Below, piece by piece: positions 27,931 to 37,207 of a stretch of DNA of 64,000 nucleotides. The notes under the pieces were generated by a model that saw only the letters and a program-made list of their open reading frames with translations, did no database searches and was not told the origin of the DNA. Position 1 is the first letter of the stretch; each line of letters starts with the position of its first letter. The stretch is taken from NCBI GenBank assembly GCA_013122435.1, contig WYDT01000005.1:353434-417433 (forward strand), written 5' to 3'. The translations under genes were made by a program, and so were the position numbers. The stretch comes from Chloroflexi bacterium AL-N1 (lineage in GTDB: Bacteria > Chloroflexota > Chloroflexia > Chloroflexales > Roseiflexaceae).

Positions 27931-29253
27931 ATGTTAGTTGAATTTAATGTTGGCAATTATCGCTCCTTTAAGGAAAATGTTACCATCAGTATGGTGGTAG
28001 CTAATATTTCTTCTCGTCCCAAGTCACTGGATGAACAGAATATCTTTCACGCACATGATAACTTGACGCTTCTGACGAGTGCTGCTGTTTATGGTGCCAA
28101 TGCCAGTGGTAAAAGTAACCTGATTACAGCGCTGCGTTTTATGCGACGTTTTGTATTGACTTCATCTCGTGAAACACAGATCACAGAGCACATTGATGTT
28201 GAGCCGTTCCTTTTAAGTATTGAAGAGCGACTGAACGCATCGACCTTCGAAATCGTTTTCCTGATCGACGGAGTGCAATACCGCTATGGTTTTGAAGTAA
28301 CTGTTGAACGTGTCATTGCAGAATGGCTCTACAGGTTAGGCTCTCTTCGTGAACAGACGCTCTTTGAACGAGAGCAAGATTCGATCAAAGCGAATACGCG
28401 TCATTTTCGTGAAGGACGTGGTTTAGAGATGATGACACGGCCAAATGCACTCTTCTTGTCCGTTGTGGCACAATTCAATGGCACGATCTCTACCGATATT
28501 CTGAAATGGTTTCAAGGACTAAGTGTCAATACAGGTATTAACGATCACAGTGACATGATGCTTGCACTCCATCACTTTGAGGAATCACCGCATCGCGAGG
28601 GTATGGAAGAGCTCATCAGGCGTTTAGATGTTGGAATTGATAGGATTAATGTTGAACGAACACCCGCAATGATGCCTTCACACCTGCCAGACGAAGTTGC
28701 TCAACAATTCAAACAAATGCTTGATGCCTTGGCTGAAGATGGTTCTACTGCTGAGAGTATCAGTGTGAAAACGCTCCATACGGTTTTTGATGCTAAAGGT
28801 AAGCCTGCTGATACGGTTGTGTTTGATCTCGAAGAACAGGAGTCTGCCGGAACGAAACGACTTTTTGCGTTAGCGTATCCCATCATGCAGGCTCTCAGCA
28901 AAGGAACAGTCATCGTCACTGATGAACTAGATGTGCGGGTACACCCAAACCTTGCCCTTGAGCTTGTGCGCCTCTTCAATTCGCAAGAAACGAATCCGCA
29001 TCATGCTCAACTCGTCTTTACAACACATAATACCAATCTCCTGAGTGCTCAGTTGTTCAGACGTGATCAGATCTGGTTTGTTGAGAAATCGCGTCAGGGT
29101 GCATCGGACCTCTATTCGCTTGTTGAGTATCGTATTGATGGTAAAGTTGTACGTAATGATGCCTCTTTTGAAAAAGATTATATTGCTGGACGGTATGGTG
29201 CTATACCGTTTACTGGTGACCTGAGTAGTCTTTTAGGGGTAGACGTTGAGTAA
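27931..29253 (+). CDS. AAA-family ATPase of an RloA/AbiLi-like defence pair
   Basis: This 440-residue ABC/SMC-like ATPase of the AAA_15/AAA_21 group starts MLVEFNVGNYRSFK, the typical opening of OLD/RloA-like ATPases. The Walker A is GANASGKSN (about 55-63), the signature-like region SAGTKRLFALA, Walker B VIVTDELD and the H-loop FTTHNTNLL. It overlaps the RloB gene by eight bases, so the two are translationally coupled. AAA ATPase plus RloB is the composition of AbiL-type abortive infection and of genes found within type I restriction loci. The ATG at 27931 has AGG upstream; one at 27916 adds five residues and has no site. Confidence 0.87.
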   Translation: MLVEFNVGNYRSFKENVTISMVVANISSRPKSLDEQNIFHAHDNLTLLTSAAVYGANASGKSNLITALRFMRRFVLTSSRETQITEHIDVEPFLLSIEERLNASTFEIVFLIDGVQYRYGFEVTVERVIAEWLYRLGSLREQTLFEREQDSIKANTRHFREGRGLEMMTRPNALFLSVVAQFNGTISTDILKWFQGLSVNTGINDHSDMMLALHHFEESPHREGMEELIRRLDVGIDRINVERTPAMMPSHLPDEVAQQFKQMLDALAEDGSTAESISVKTLHTVFDAKGKPADTVVFDLEEQESAGTKRLFALAYPIMQALSKGTVIVTDELDVRVHPNLALELVRLFNSQETNPHHAQLVFTTHNTNLLSAQLFRRDQIWFVEKSRQGASDLYSLVEYRIDGKVVRNDASFEKDYIAGRYGAIPFTGDLSSLLGVDVE

Positions 29254-29833
29254 ACGATCAGGGCGTGGTGAGCGCGTTTGGGGAAGGCGGAAGCGGGGTG
29301 TAGGAACACGTGAAGTACGTCAACGTTTTCTGATTGTGTGTGAGGGAGAGCAAACAGAACCTCATTATTTTCGAGCTTTTCAGGTCCCTGGTCTGGTTAT
29401 TAAAATATACCCCGTTAATGAACGTACAGTTGGTCTCATCAAGGAAGCGGACAGGCTTAATGCGGAAGACGATTATGATCAAGTATGGTGTGTATTTGAT
29501 CGAGACGATTTTCCAGCCGATCATATCCATCAGGCAATCAATTTAGCAAAAAGATATGAATTTGGTGTGGCTTTCTCCAATCAGGCGTTTGAACTATGGT
29601 ATCACCTTCATTTTGCCTACCACAATACTACAATAACCAGACGCGATTACTGTGATCAACTGAGTAGGCGATTCGGCCAAAAGTACGTAAAAAATAGTAT
29701 GAAGATGTACGATGAGTTATTACCGCATCAGGAAACGGCCATAAGAAATGCTGAACGATTGTTGAATAGTTATACACCACGTCAACCGACCCACGATGAT
29801 CCTTCAACGACCATGAGCTTGTTAAGGAGTTAA
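29246..29833 (+). CDS. RloB-like TOPRIM protein (AbiLii-like)
   Basis: The 195-residue protein starts with a very basic tail (residues 1-27, mostly R/K/G), followed by an RloB domain with a TOPRIM-type acidic site: Glu33 in VCEGEQTEPHYF and the DxD cluster at VFDRDDF (about 85-88). Later conserved stretches are AFSNQAFELWYHLHF and the ETAIRNAERLL helix. TOPRIM partners of OLD/RloA-like ATPases are usually nucleases activated during phage infection. The start is a TTG within the end of the ATPase gene, with AGGGGT about eight bases upstream. The gene is followed immediately by a convergent kinase gene, so the operon has two genes. Confidence 0.85.
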   Translation: MSKRSGRGERVWGRRKRGVGTREVRQRFLIVCEGEQTEPHYFRAFQVPGLVIKIYPVNERTVGLIKEADRLNAEDDYDQVWCVFDRDDFPADHIHQAINLAKRYEFGVAFSNQAFELWYHLHFAYHNTTITRRDYCDQLSRRFGQKYVKNSMKMYDELLPHQETAIRNAERLLNSYTPRQPTHDDPSTTMSLLRS

Positions 29834-29867
29834 ACAAGTACCGTCGACCTTGAATATCTTCTTGTGT

Positions 29868-30815
29868 CTATACGTTGATTATCCGCCCGATCTCCCGCGC
29901 AGCCGCATAACATGCTGTGAGTTTGTGGTACATCGGATGCTCGTGCGTGATATCGGGATTGCTTGCGAGTGCGTTTGTGAACTGGAAGGCGATAGCAAGC
30001 ATCACTGTGTCTGGGAGTGTGCCTTTTTCGATGGGTGATAGCGGTCTGGTGGCTTCGTAGTCGGTGATGATCGTTGTGATGAGGTGTTGATCTGGATGAA
30101 CGTCGAGCGGCGTAGCGAGGTCATAATGTGAGGTCAGGAGTAGATAGCCCAGGTCGAGTATGGCCCACCCGAGTCCTGCACAATCCCAGTCGATCAACAG
30201 CACATGCTGGTGTTGCGTCACTATCGCGTTTTTGTACCAGGGATCGCCATGAATGATGCAGTAGGGTAGGGTAATAGACTGAAGTTGCTCCATACTTTTC
30301 TGCAATGTTATGAATATCTCGTTATCTTTGACAAACCGTGATATGTAGGTCTTTAGTTGTGTTTGTAAGGTTTCGAGGGTTGTAGGAGGATGCCACCACG
30401 AGTGTGTTTGAGGTGTATCGTGCTGTAGCGGAAGGTTGTGCAATGCCGCTAGTAGACGGGCCAGATTGCCCATTTGTGCAGAGGTGCGCGGCAATTCGTC
30501 GCCGTCAACAAAGTCGAGCAGGAGGAGCGCCCAGCCTTTGTATGTGCCAACGAGGTGTCCGTCCAGAGTGCGATGAACTTTTGCAACAGGATAGGCTTGC
30601 TCGTCAAGCCAATGCATCAGATGTGCAGAGTGCTTGAGGCTCTCGCTCTGATAGGCTTCTCTGATGAGCCGCAGCACAAACTGTTGTTGGTCGTCGGTTG
30701 TGATTTGGTACAGCGCTCGCCAATTCCACACCAGTGGCAGCAATGGAGTGATATGCGTTACTGTCATGCCATATCTTGTCTTGAGCGCTCGTTCTATGTC
30801 GTCCTGGTCGAGCAT
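29868..30815 (-). CDS. Phosphotransferase (APH-like kinase fold)
   Basis: This 315-residue protein has the aminoglycoside-phosphotransferase/choline-kinase fold. The catalytic loop is IIHGDPWYKNAIV (HGD-x4-N) and the metal-binding LLIDWDCAGLGWAILDLGYLL follows. Such enzymes phosphorylate small alcohols such as homoserine, choline, fructosamine or antibiotics; nothing here fixes the substrate, so a resistance role should not be assumed. AGGC precedes the ATG. It is convergent with the RloB gene and shares no operon. Confidence 0.85.
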   Translation of the reverse strand: MLDQDDIERALKTRYGMTVTHITPLLPLVWNWRALYQITTDDQQQFVLRLIREAYQSESLKHSAHLMHWLDEQAYPVAKVHRTLDGHLVGTYKGWALLLLDFVDGDELPRTSAQMGNLARLLAALHNLPLQHDTPQTHSWWHPPTTLETLQTQLKTYISRFVKDNEIFITLQKSMEQLQSITLPYCIIHGDPWYKNAIVTQHQHVLLIDWDCAGLGWAILDLGYLLLTSHYDLATPLDVHPDQHLITTIITDYEATRPLSPIEKGTLPDTVMLAIAFQFTNALASNPDITHEHPMYHKLTACYAAAREIGRIINV

Positions 30816-30971
30816 GTTGCCTGCTTTCGAGACGATGTGTTGGGCTTATGATAACAGGTCGTCTGGGCTCCACATAGTGCTGATATTCCCAATACTGATC
30901 AAATATGCACACGCGCCTTTGATTATTGATGCGAGATGGGGCGGGGAATGACTCTATCCAGGTGGCTCAGG

Positions 30972-31685
30972 TTATTCGCTGCACCGACGGCTGTAAATAA
31001 TCATCAATGACAGATAGTGAAGCTGTTCACCGTGCAGGGTTGTGACATCGGTGAAAACGCGCCCTTCTGGATGTGAGGCGCGCTCGACCACCACCGCCTG
31101 ATCCAGCAGCTGAAGGTCGCCCAGCAGCGATAGTACTGTGTCCAGAACATTGTGAATTTTGAGCAGCACAACCGTGTCGAAAGCGGCGAGTATCTGGGAC
31201 AACGCACTGATTTCTTCAAATGTGGCCGGGAGTATCGCCAGCCGTTCATCGCCCATCACCAGCGACTGCTTATAGTCTGCGGCGGCGCCCAGCATGGAGG
31301 TGATACCTGGCACAATCTCAATGGGTATGTCGGATGGCAGGTGTTCCAGCAGATAGCCAAAGGTGCTATGGAGCAGCGGATCGCCCTCGGTCAGGAAGGC
31401 GACATCCTGTCCCGCTTTGAGATGTGTCGCAACCTGTTGGGCAGCCTCTCGCCGCTTTGTGATGCGCTGCTGTTTATCGCAGAGCATGGGGAAGTGTAGT
31501 TTCTCTACATGTTGTGAGGGGTTGAGCAGCGCGGCAGCAATGGCATGGGCATAACTATCGCCGTCCAGCGTGGCAACGGGCACGGCAATAATTGGCACCT
31601 GACCGATAATCCGTACAGCTTTGACAGTTAGCAAGTCGGGATCGCCCGGCCCTACGCCAACGCCATACAATGTTCCATAGCTCAT
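30972..31685 (-). CDS. cbiL: Cobalt-precorrin-2/precorrin-2 C20-methyltransferase
   Basis: This 237-residue SAM-dependent tetrapyrrole methylase shows the glycine-rich GVGVGPGDPDLLTVKAV at its start, AFLTEGDPLLHSTF in the middle and EIVPGITSMLGAAA, the usual order for this fold. TVKAV and the LHFPM segment favour CbiL/CobI, which adds the methyl group at C20. It is the last gene of the cobalamin operon. The ATG at 31685 overlaps the previous stop as ATGA, with AAAGGA upstream; a longer open frame to 32093 inside cbiET is not used. Confidence 0.9.
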   Translation of the reverse strand: MSYGTLYGVGVGPGDPDLLTVKAVRIIGQVPIIAVPVATLDGDSYAHAIAAALLNPSQHVEKLHFPMLCDKQQRITKRREAAQQVATHLKAGQDVAFLTEGDPLLHSTFGYLLEHLPSDIPIEIVPGITSMLGAAADYKQSLVMGDERLAILPATFEEISALSQILAAFDTVVLLKIHNVLDTVLSLLGDLQLLDQAVVVERASHPEGRVFTDVTTLHGEQLHYLSLMIIYSRRCSE

Positions 31686-32899
31686 AGTGATCCTTTCAAC
31701 GTAGTACTGAGAATGAATACCGGATTCAATGCGGCCAGTCGCATATGTCCGGCGGTCATCTGGCCTTCTGCGATATTGATCTGTGTTACTGCCATGTCCC
31801 AGCCAAGTTGTTCGGCATAGACCAGTGCTCGGTTCAGGTTGTCCAGTGCGACCAGATTGAGCACGACCCGGCAGCCGGGCTGCGCCACCCGATCTATTGT
31901 TTGCATAATCGCTTCGATTTCCCCACCCGTGCCACCGATAAAGACCGCGTTGGGGGCTGGGAGGTTGGCCAGCGCTTCCGGGGCGTGTCCGGCAACCAGG
32001 TTGAGATTCAGTATACTGTAGCGATCCATGTTCTGTTGAATATACCCAATGTTTTCGTTGTTCTGCTCGATAGCATACACAGTTTCGCGCCACGCCAGTT
32101 CCGCCATCTCAACGCTGACCGCACCACTCCCGGCGCCGATGTCCCACACCACATCGGTTTCGTGCAGGGCCAGCCGCCCCAACGCCAGCATGCGTACATC
32201 GCGTTTGGTGATGAGCCCGTGGCGATGAGCGTAGGCGTCATCGGGGCGTGGGGCAAAAAGTGGTGTTGGTTGCCAGTCATCCTCGTGTATGAGCAGCAGT
32301 ACGTTGAGTGGACCAAATGATTGATTGGGAAGCAGATTCAGGCGAGTGTCAGTAAGTTTTTCGTCCGGCAGTCCCAGATTCTCTGCCACAATAGCACGAC
32401 AGTCGGGGACGCCTGCATCTAACAGCGTGCGGGCAATCAGTGCGGGTGTATGCTCTGGGTCGGTGAGTACGCCCAGCTTGTGGGTGCGCCTGGCCCATCC
32501 TACCACCTCGGCCAGCGAACGGGCGTGGGCGCTGGTGAAGATGGCATCGCTCCAGGGTATGCCAGCACGTGCAAAAGCCACTTGCAGCGAACTAGTGTGG
32601 GGGATGATTTCGACTTCTGCTGGTGGCAGGTGGCGCAGAAGTGTACTGGCTACTCCATAAAACCCTGGATCGCCTGATGCCAACACCACAACCTGTCGAT
32701 CTCCACGCTCGGTGAGTGTGGCGGACTGTTCGGCAATATTGGCCCCCATGGGGATCGTCTTTTTCGCCATATCGTCCCACTGCGTCAGCAGGCGTGCACT
32801 CCCCCACAGCTCATCGGCTGTGGCAATGCGTTCCTGCAGTGCCGACGATAATCCAGCACGTCCATCACCGCCGACGCCTATGACCAGCACTCGTTTCAT
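31682..32899 (-). CDS. cbiET: Cobalt-precorrin-6B/7 methyltransferase-decarboxylase fusion (CbiE-CbiT)
   Basis: The 405-residue protein has two domains. The N-terminal half (about 1-200, VLVIGVGGDGRAGLS, VVVLASGDPGFYGVA) is a CbiE tetrapyrrole methylase acting at C5. The C-terminal half (about 215-400, VVWDIGAGSGAVSVEMAEL, VFIGGTGGEIEAIM) is a CbiT class I methyltransferase that methylates C15 and drives loss of the C12 carboxyl. The fused form corresponds to CobL of the aerobic pathway. GGAGGG lies eight bases before the ATG, which overlaps the cbiD stop as ATGA. Confidence 0.92.
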   Translation of the reverse strand: MKRVLVIGVGGDGRAGLSSALQERIATADELWGSARLLTQWDDMAKKTIPMGANIAEQSATLTERGDRQVVVLASGDPGFYGVASTLLRHLPPAEVEIIPHTSSLQVAFARAGIPWSDAIFTSAHARSLAEVVGWARRTHKLGVLTDPEHTPALIARTLLDAGVPDCRAIVAENLGLPDEKLTDTRLNLLPNQSFGPLNVLLLIHEDDWQPTPLFAPRPDDAYAHRHGLITKRDVRMLALGRLALHETDVVWDIGAGSGAVSVEMAELAWRETVYAIEQNNENIGYIQQNMDRYSILNLNLVAGHAPEALANLPAPNAVFIGGTGGEIEAIMQTIDRVAQPGCRVVLNLVALDNLNRALVYAEQLGWDMAVTQINIAEGQMTAGHMRLAALNPVFILSTTLKGSL

Positions 32900-33999
32900 A
32901 CAGTACCCTCCGCCAGCAGCTTGCCCCGGATGTCCCACAACAACACGTTGATCGGCACAGCATGATTGATAAACACGGCGGCCTTTTCCGCAGCCTGTTG
33001 CGCCAGATAGGTTTCGAGCCCATCGATCTCAGCCTTTCTGAGCAATAGTTGGACATGGTGTGCGGTGTTGGCATTGCGGATGTGCTCCTGAAGACTTTCG
33101 TCTGCCCCGAGTCGGACAGCCACGTCGGCCAGAAAGCCCAGATCAACACCACCCTGGCTGATGTGGGTTTGCATCTGGCCCGCCGCGACCTTGGACAGCT
33201 TCCCGACCATCCCGGAAAGTGTGACCTGTTGAAATTGTAGGCGACGGGTCTGCTTCAACCCATAGTCCAGGTGATCGCCCACCTGAACGAAGGCATACTC
33301 CGGCAAGTGTGGATACTGTCCCTCGGCATAGGTCTCGCTCCGTGCGCCGGTCGTTAGCACCACATGGTTGACATTGTTATACGCGGCCATTTTTAACTCA
33401 ATATAGATACTCGCACGATAGGCAGACACCGAAAATGGTTTAACGATACCACTGGTCCCAAGGATCGAAATGCCGCCGATGATGCCGAGTTTGGGATTCA
33501 TCGTTTGTTGTGCGACTGCTTCACCACCAGGCACGCTGATCGTCACCTGTACACTACGCTCTGCTCCGAGATTGCTCAACTCATTGGCGACACCACGAAT
33601 GATCATGCGGCGTGGTACCGGGTTGATGGCTGGTTCGCCCACCGGGACAGGCAGCCCTGGTTTGGTGACGTGTCCCACTCCGACGCCGCCCTCCAGCACG
33701 ATGCCTGGTTCGTTGCGCCAGGCGACTTCGGCCCGAATTTCCAGACCATGTGTGACATCCGGATCATCACCCGCATCTTTGATGACCCCACAGGTGACGC
33801 TGTGATCCTGTTGCAGGCATGTTTCAATCGGGAAGGTTACGGCGCTTCTGACTGGCAGATCAATTGTAATCGTTTCCACACGTTGTCCCGTCACCAGCGT
33901 GTGTGTTGCTGCACAGGCCGCCGCCGTCGCGCAGGCGCTGGTGGTGTAGCCCTCACGCAGGTTGGCTTTGCGCCATGCTGCTCTGGAATGGCTAGGCAT
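32896..33999 (-). CDS. cbiD: Cobalt-precorrin-5B C1-methyltransferase
   Basis: This 367-residue CbiD protein adds the methyl group at C1 in the anaerobic pathway. Typical segments are REGYTTSACATAAACAA at the start, GVGVGHVTKPGLPVPVGEPAINPVPRRMI in the middle, and GIIGGISILGTSGIVKPFS, which holds the family GGTxG-like pattern. CbiD is diagnostic of the early-cobalt route. I chose the ATG at 33999 (overlapping the cbiC stop by eight bases); a GTG at 34014 would add five residues. No good ribosome site is visible, so expression may rely on coupling. Confidence 0.93.
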   Translation of the reverse strand: MPSHSRAAWRKANLREGYTTSACATAAACAATHTLVTGQRVETITIDLPVRSAVTFPIETCLQQDHSVTCGVIKDAGDDPDVTHGLEIRAEVAWRNEPGIVLEGGVGVGHVTKPGLPVPVGEPAINPVPRRMIIRGVANELSNLGAERSVQVTISVPGGEAVAQQTMNPKLGIIGGISILGTSGIVKPFSVSAYRASIYIELKMAAYNNVNHVVLTTGARSETYAEGQYPHLPEYAFVQVGDHLDYGLKQTRRLQFQQVTLSGMVGKLSKVAAGQMQTHISQGGVDLGFLADVAVRLGADESLQEHIRNANTAHHVQLLLRKAEIDGLETYLAQQAAEKAAVFINHAVPINVLLWDIRGKLLAEGTV

Positions 34000-34612
34000 T
34001 GGTGACAGCAGCACGCAACAGCGCGTTGACGATAGCGGCAGCTACCGGCGAGCCACCCTTGCGCCCCTGGGCTGTGATGTAGGGCAGACCCAGCGTTATC
34101 AGTGCGTCTTTCGACTCGACGGCACTGACAAAACCGACTGGCACACCTACAATCAACGCGGGATGGTGGCCCTCCGCATGCACCAGCCGCATGACTTCCA
34201 GCAAAGCCGTGGGCGCGTTCCCAATGGCCACGATGCTTCCATCCATCTGTGGCGCAAGCTGCCGCATAGCCGCAACGGCGCGAGTCGTTCCCTCCTGTTC
34301 TGCACGGAGCCGCACGGCCTCATCGTCGATCACACACTGCGTTTGCCCACCGACTTGATCCAACAGGTGTTGCGAAATTCCGGCTTCCACCATATGCACG
34401 TCGGTGATGACCGAACACCCTGCTCGCAATGCCGCGACACCTGCCGTGACAGCATCGGGATGAAATCGCAGGAGTTGAACGAACTCAAAGTCAGCGGTAG
34501 CATGAATGACACGTACTACAATGGTTTCGGCCAGGGCGTTGAAGTGATGCGTTCCCATTTCCGAACGGATAATCTGAAAGCTCTGGTTTTCAATTGTCTG
34601 TCCTGGTGTCAT
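33992..34612 (-). CDS. cbiC: Cobalt-precorrin-8 methylmutase
   Basis: This 206-residue protein moves the methyl group from C11 to C12 and yields cobyrinic acid. The active-site histidine is visible in VVRVIHATADFEF, and the family pattern continues with ITDVHMVEAGI and GNAPTALLEVMRLV, then VGVPVGFVSAVESK. The ATG at 34612 has GGAG eight bases upstream and lies 23 bases inside the end of the preceding gene. The length is normal for the family. Confidence 0.94.
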   Translation of the reverse strand: MTPGQTIENQSFQIIRSEMGTHHFNALAETIVVRVIHATADFEFVQLLRFHPDAVTAGVAALRAGCSVITDVHMVEAGISQHLLDQVGGQTQCVIDDEAVRLRAEQEGTTRAVAAMRQLAPQMDGSIVAIGNAPTALLEVMRLVHAEGHHPALIVGVPVGFVSAVESKDALITLGLPYITAQGRKGGSPVAAAIVNALLRAAVTNA

Positions 34613-35369
34613 GTGTTTCTCCAAGTTGATATTTCTCACCGTAACCGCGTGGCGTAATCATTTTGTCGTTGTGGGCCATCGTATGGCTGTTCCCGACAAT
34701 CACGATGGTCAGCATGTCGATGTCGGTGTCTGGCAATGCGGCTAGCGTCGTCAGTGACACACGCTGTCCACTGCGACTGGCTGCACGCACAATGCCCACC
34801 GGTGTACTCGGTGCACGGTGCTGTGCGATAATCTCACAGGTTAGTGTAAAGGGTTTTGTGCGTTGTTTGCCCTTTGGATTGTAGAGACATAATACCAGAT
34901 CGGCGGCGGTCGCCAGCTCCACGCGACGTAGAACATCCTGTCGTGGTGTCAGCTGATCACTCAGGCTAATCACTGCGAAATCGGTCATCAATGGCGCACC
35001 AAGCAAGGCTGCCGCTGAACTCAGAGCGGTAATGCCTGGTACAACGGTTACTTCTATATCATTGATGGCTTGCTCTTTCAGCACCTCGTAGACCAAGCCC
35101 GCCATGCCGTAGACGCCAGCATCACCGCTTGAAATAACGGCCACGCGTTGCCCGTTTTGTGCCAGTTCAACCGCCTGCTTGACCCGCTTCACTTCCTGTC
35201 GCATCCCACCGCTTTCGCGTGGTGTATCTGGGGCGATATCGGCAATCAAACGCAGATAGGTGATATAGCCGACGATGACATCTACGTCCTCCAGCGTGTG
35301 ACGTGCCGCTGGTGTGAGGTGTGCCAGATCGCCGGGGCCAATGCCAACCACCTGAATTGAGCCACTCAT
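34590..35369 (-). CDS. cbiH: Cobalt-precorrin-3 C17-methyltransferase
   Basis: This 259-residue methylase performs C17 methylation with ring contraction. It has VVGIGPGDLAHLTPAA, VISSGDAGVYGMAGLV, VVPGITALSSAAALLGAPLMTDFAVISLSD and YNPKGKQR, the last two being typical of CbiH/CobJ. The ATG at 35369 overlaps the stop of the cbiF-cbiG gene as ATGA and has a perfect GGAGGAGG just upstream. A longer open frame to 35576 overlaps the cbiFG gene and is rejected. No extra domain is attached. Confidence 0.93.
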   Translation of the reverse strand: MSGSIQVVGIGPGDLAHLTPAARHTLEDVDVIVGYITYLRLIADIAPDTPRESGGMRQEVKRVKQAVELAQNGQRVAVISSGDAGVYGMAGLVYEVLKEQAINDIEVTVVPGITALSSAAALLGAPLMTDFAVISLSDQLTPRQDVLRRVELATAADLVLCLYNPKGKQRTKPFTLTCEIIAQHRAPSTPVGIVRAASRSGQRVSLTTLAALPDTDIDMLTIVIVGNSHTMAHNDKMITPRGYGEKYQLGETHDTRTDN

Positions 35370-37198
35370 ACCTCCTCCTCCCGACGTAGCGCCACTGCCA
35401 CCGTCACATTCGCGAACTTGCGCTTTTCCACCAGCAGCGTCGATGTTGCGGCGGCCAGCATGGCGGCGGGTTCTGCCACCCCACGCACGCCCAACGCTTG
35501 TTCGGCCCATACAGATGGGTTGGGCAGGTCCCCCACTGCGGCAATGTCTGATTGCGAGAAAATCAGCAGTTTCCAATCCATCTGTTCGCAGGCTGCCCGC
35601 AGTCCGACTTCATCAGCTTTGGCATCGATGGTGGCCAGTGCTGCCAGACTGGCGAGCGATAGTTCGGCATCGTGGAGCGTTTGTCGTACGGCGTCGATGA
35701 TCTCCTGCGCTGGTGTGCCACGATTACACCCCACTCCGACATACAGGCAGGGCGGACGATAGATAACTGTTGCAGGCATTTCGCTGAACACATCCTCAGG
35801 GAAAACCCGAGGGGTAATCAACAGTGCTGCGGTAGTTTTTGCAGCGCTCAAGGCTACCAGTGAGTTGTATCGCGTGATGTTTGGTGGGGATGTGGTGAGC
35901 CAGTCAGCGTTCCCCGCTTCCTGAAACACTCCGACCAGGTCACCGTTTACCAGTGCAGCGCTTGCCTGCGTCATGTGCGACATGCGCTCGATGTACCAAC
36001 CCCACTCGCTTCCAAGCAAATCGAGCGCGGGCAGTGCCTGCACATCGCTTGAGGTCGTGAGTACCGCCTCACCACCAAGATGTTGTGCGACATCCAACGC
36101 GAGTTGGTTGGCCCCGCCTTTGTGACCGCCCAGCAGACTGATCGCGTAACGCCCTGTCTGATCGACCACGACCACACCTGGGTCGTGGTGTTTGCTGTGT
36201 AGCAGCGGCGCCAGGTCGCGCACCACGATCCCGCTGGCCATGATGCAGACGAGTCCGCTGTGCTGCCTGAAGGCCGTTTGCAACACCTGACGTATTGATT
36301 CAACATAGGGATGTACATTGGGCTGTGCTTCAACAAAGCGTTTGGGCGCATACAGGACTGCATTTGGTAATTCTGCCAGCAGCTTTTGGCCAGTCGCCGT
36401 CCCGCCGCGTGTCAACGCGATAATGGCCCGAGTCGGCTGTCGTTCAGCGGCTTGCATAGCTGTCCCGTAGAGATGTGAGTCGGGGACGGCTGCCACCACC
36501 TCCGGTTGCAGTGCCGGACTGACCACGATCAAGGCGTGGTGGGTCAATTCGGTGGTTTCGACCTGCGCCCCGATATCCGCCAAACACCCATGAAGCACCT
36601 GTTCGTCCGGCCAGGTGGCGCGGAATACCACGGCTACTGGCGTTTCGTCTGCATACCCGGCGGCGCGCAGTTCGTCCACCACCTGCCCGATCATGCCGAT
36701 GCTGAGGAAGATGACCATGCTGGTACGATGGGCCGCGAGATCCCGCAGGCGCTCACTCTCCGGAACTGGAGTACGACCACCGAGGCGTGTAAACATAACT
36801 GTCTGTGTGTTTTCCGGCAACGTGTACTCGATGCCTAGTGCGGCGGCGGCGGCAAACGCCGCACTCACCCCCGGCACAATCTGATAGGCGATGCCAACCT
36901 CGCGCAAACGCCGCATCTGCTCGAACACCGCGCCATACACGGATGGGTCGCCCGTGTGCAGTCGTACCACCGTCTGACCCTGTGCTGTCGCCTCTTGCAT
37001 CAGCCGCACCTGCTCATCGAGTGTGATGCCCGCGCTGTTGTACCGCTGTGCATCGGGGCGTGCGTCAGCCATGACAGTTTCGCTTACCAGTGATCCGGCA
37101 TAGATAAGGACATCGGCAGAAGCGATGAGTTGCTGACCTTTTAATGTCATCAGGGTTGGGTCACCAGGACCCGCGCCAACAAAGTAAACAATACCCAT
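35366..37198 (-). CDS. cbiFG: Cobalt-precorrin-4 methyltransferase / cobalt-precorrin-5A hydrolase fusion (CbiF-CbiG)
   Basis: The 610-residue protein is a fusion. Residues about 1-245 are CbiF/CobM (YFVGAGPGDPTLMTLKG, RLHTGDPSVYGAVFEQ, IVPGVSAAFAAAAALGIEYTLPE), methylating C11. Residues about 265-600 are CbiG, which opens the delta-lactone and releases acetaldehyde: VCIMASGIVVRDLAPLL, then VVVDQTGRYAISLLGGHKGGANQLA, and the C-terminal YVGVGCNRGTPAQEI. The two steps are consecutive, so the fusion can pass the intermediate along. GAGGAG precedes the ATG, which is nine bases after the previous stop. Confidence 0.94.
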   Translation of the reverse strand: MGIVYFVGAGPGDPTLMTLKGQQLIASADVLIYAGSLVSETVMADARPDAQRYNSAGITLDEQVRLMQEATAQGQTVVRLHTGDPSVYGAVFEQMRRLREVGIAYQIVPGVSAAFAAAAALGIEYTLPENTQTVMFTRLGGRTPVPESERLRDLAAHRTSMVIFLSIGMIGQVVDELRAAGYADETPVAVVFRATWPDEQVLHGCLADIGAQVETTELTHHALIVVSPALQPEVVAAVPDSHLYGTAMQAAERQPTRAIIALTRGGTATGQKLLAELPNAVLYAPKRFVEAQPNVHPYVESIRQVLQTAFRQHSGLVCIMASGIVVRDLAPLLHSKHHDPGVVVVDQTGRYAISLLGGHKGGANQLALDVAQHLGGEAVLTTSSDVQALPALDLLGSEWGWYIERMSHMTQASAALVNGDLVGVFQEAGNADWLTTSPPNITRYNSLVALSAAKTTAALLITPRVFPEDVFSEMPATVIYRPPCLYVGVGCNRGTPAQEIIDAVRQTLHDAELSLASLAALATIDAKADEVGLRAACEQMDWKLLIFSQSDIAAVGDLPNPSVWAEQALGVRGVAEPAAMLAAATSTLLVEKRKFANVTVAVALRREEEV

Positions 37199-37207
37199 CG
37201 TATCTCC

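Noticed and set aside
31686..32093. N-terminal extension of the cbiL frame
   Set aside because: It lies within cbiET in another frame and is not protein-like; the ATG at 31685 has an ATGA overlap and AAAGGA.
35370..35576. N-terminal extension of the cbiH frame
   Set aside because: It overlaps cbiFG by about 200 bases; the ATG at 35369 has a perfect ribosome site and an ATGA overlap.
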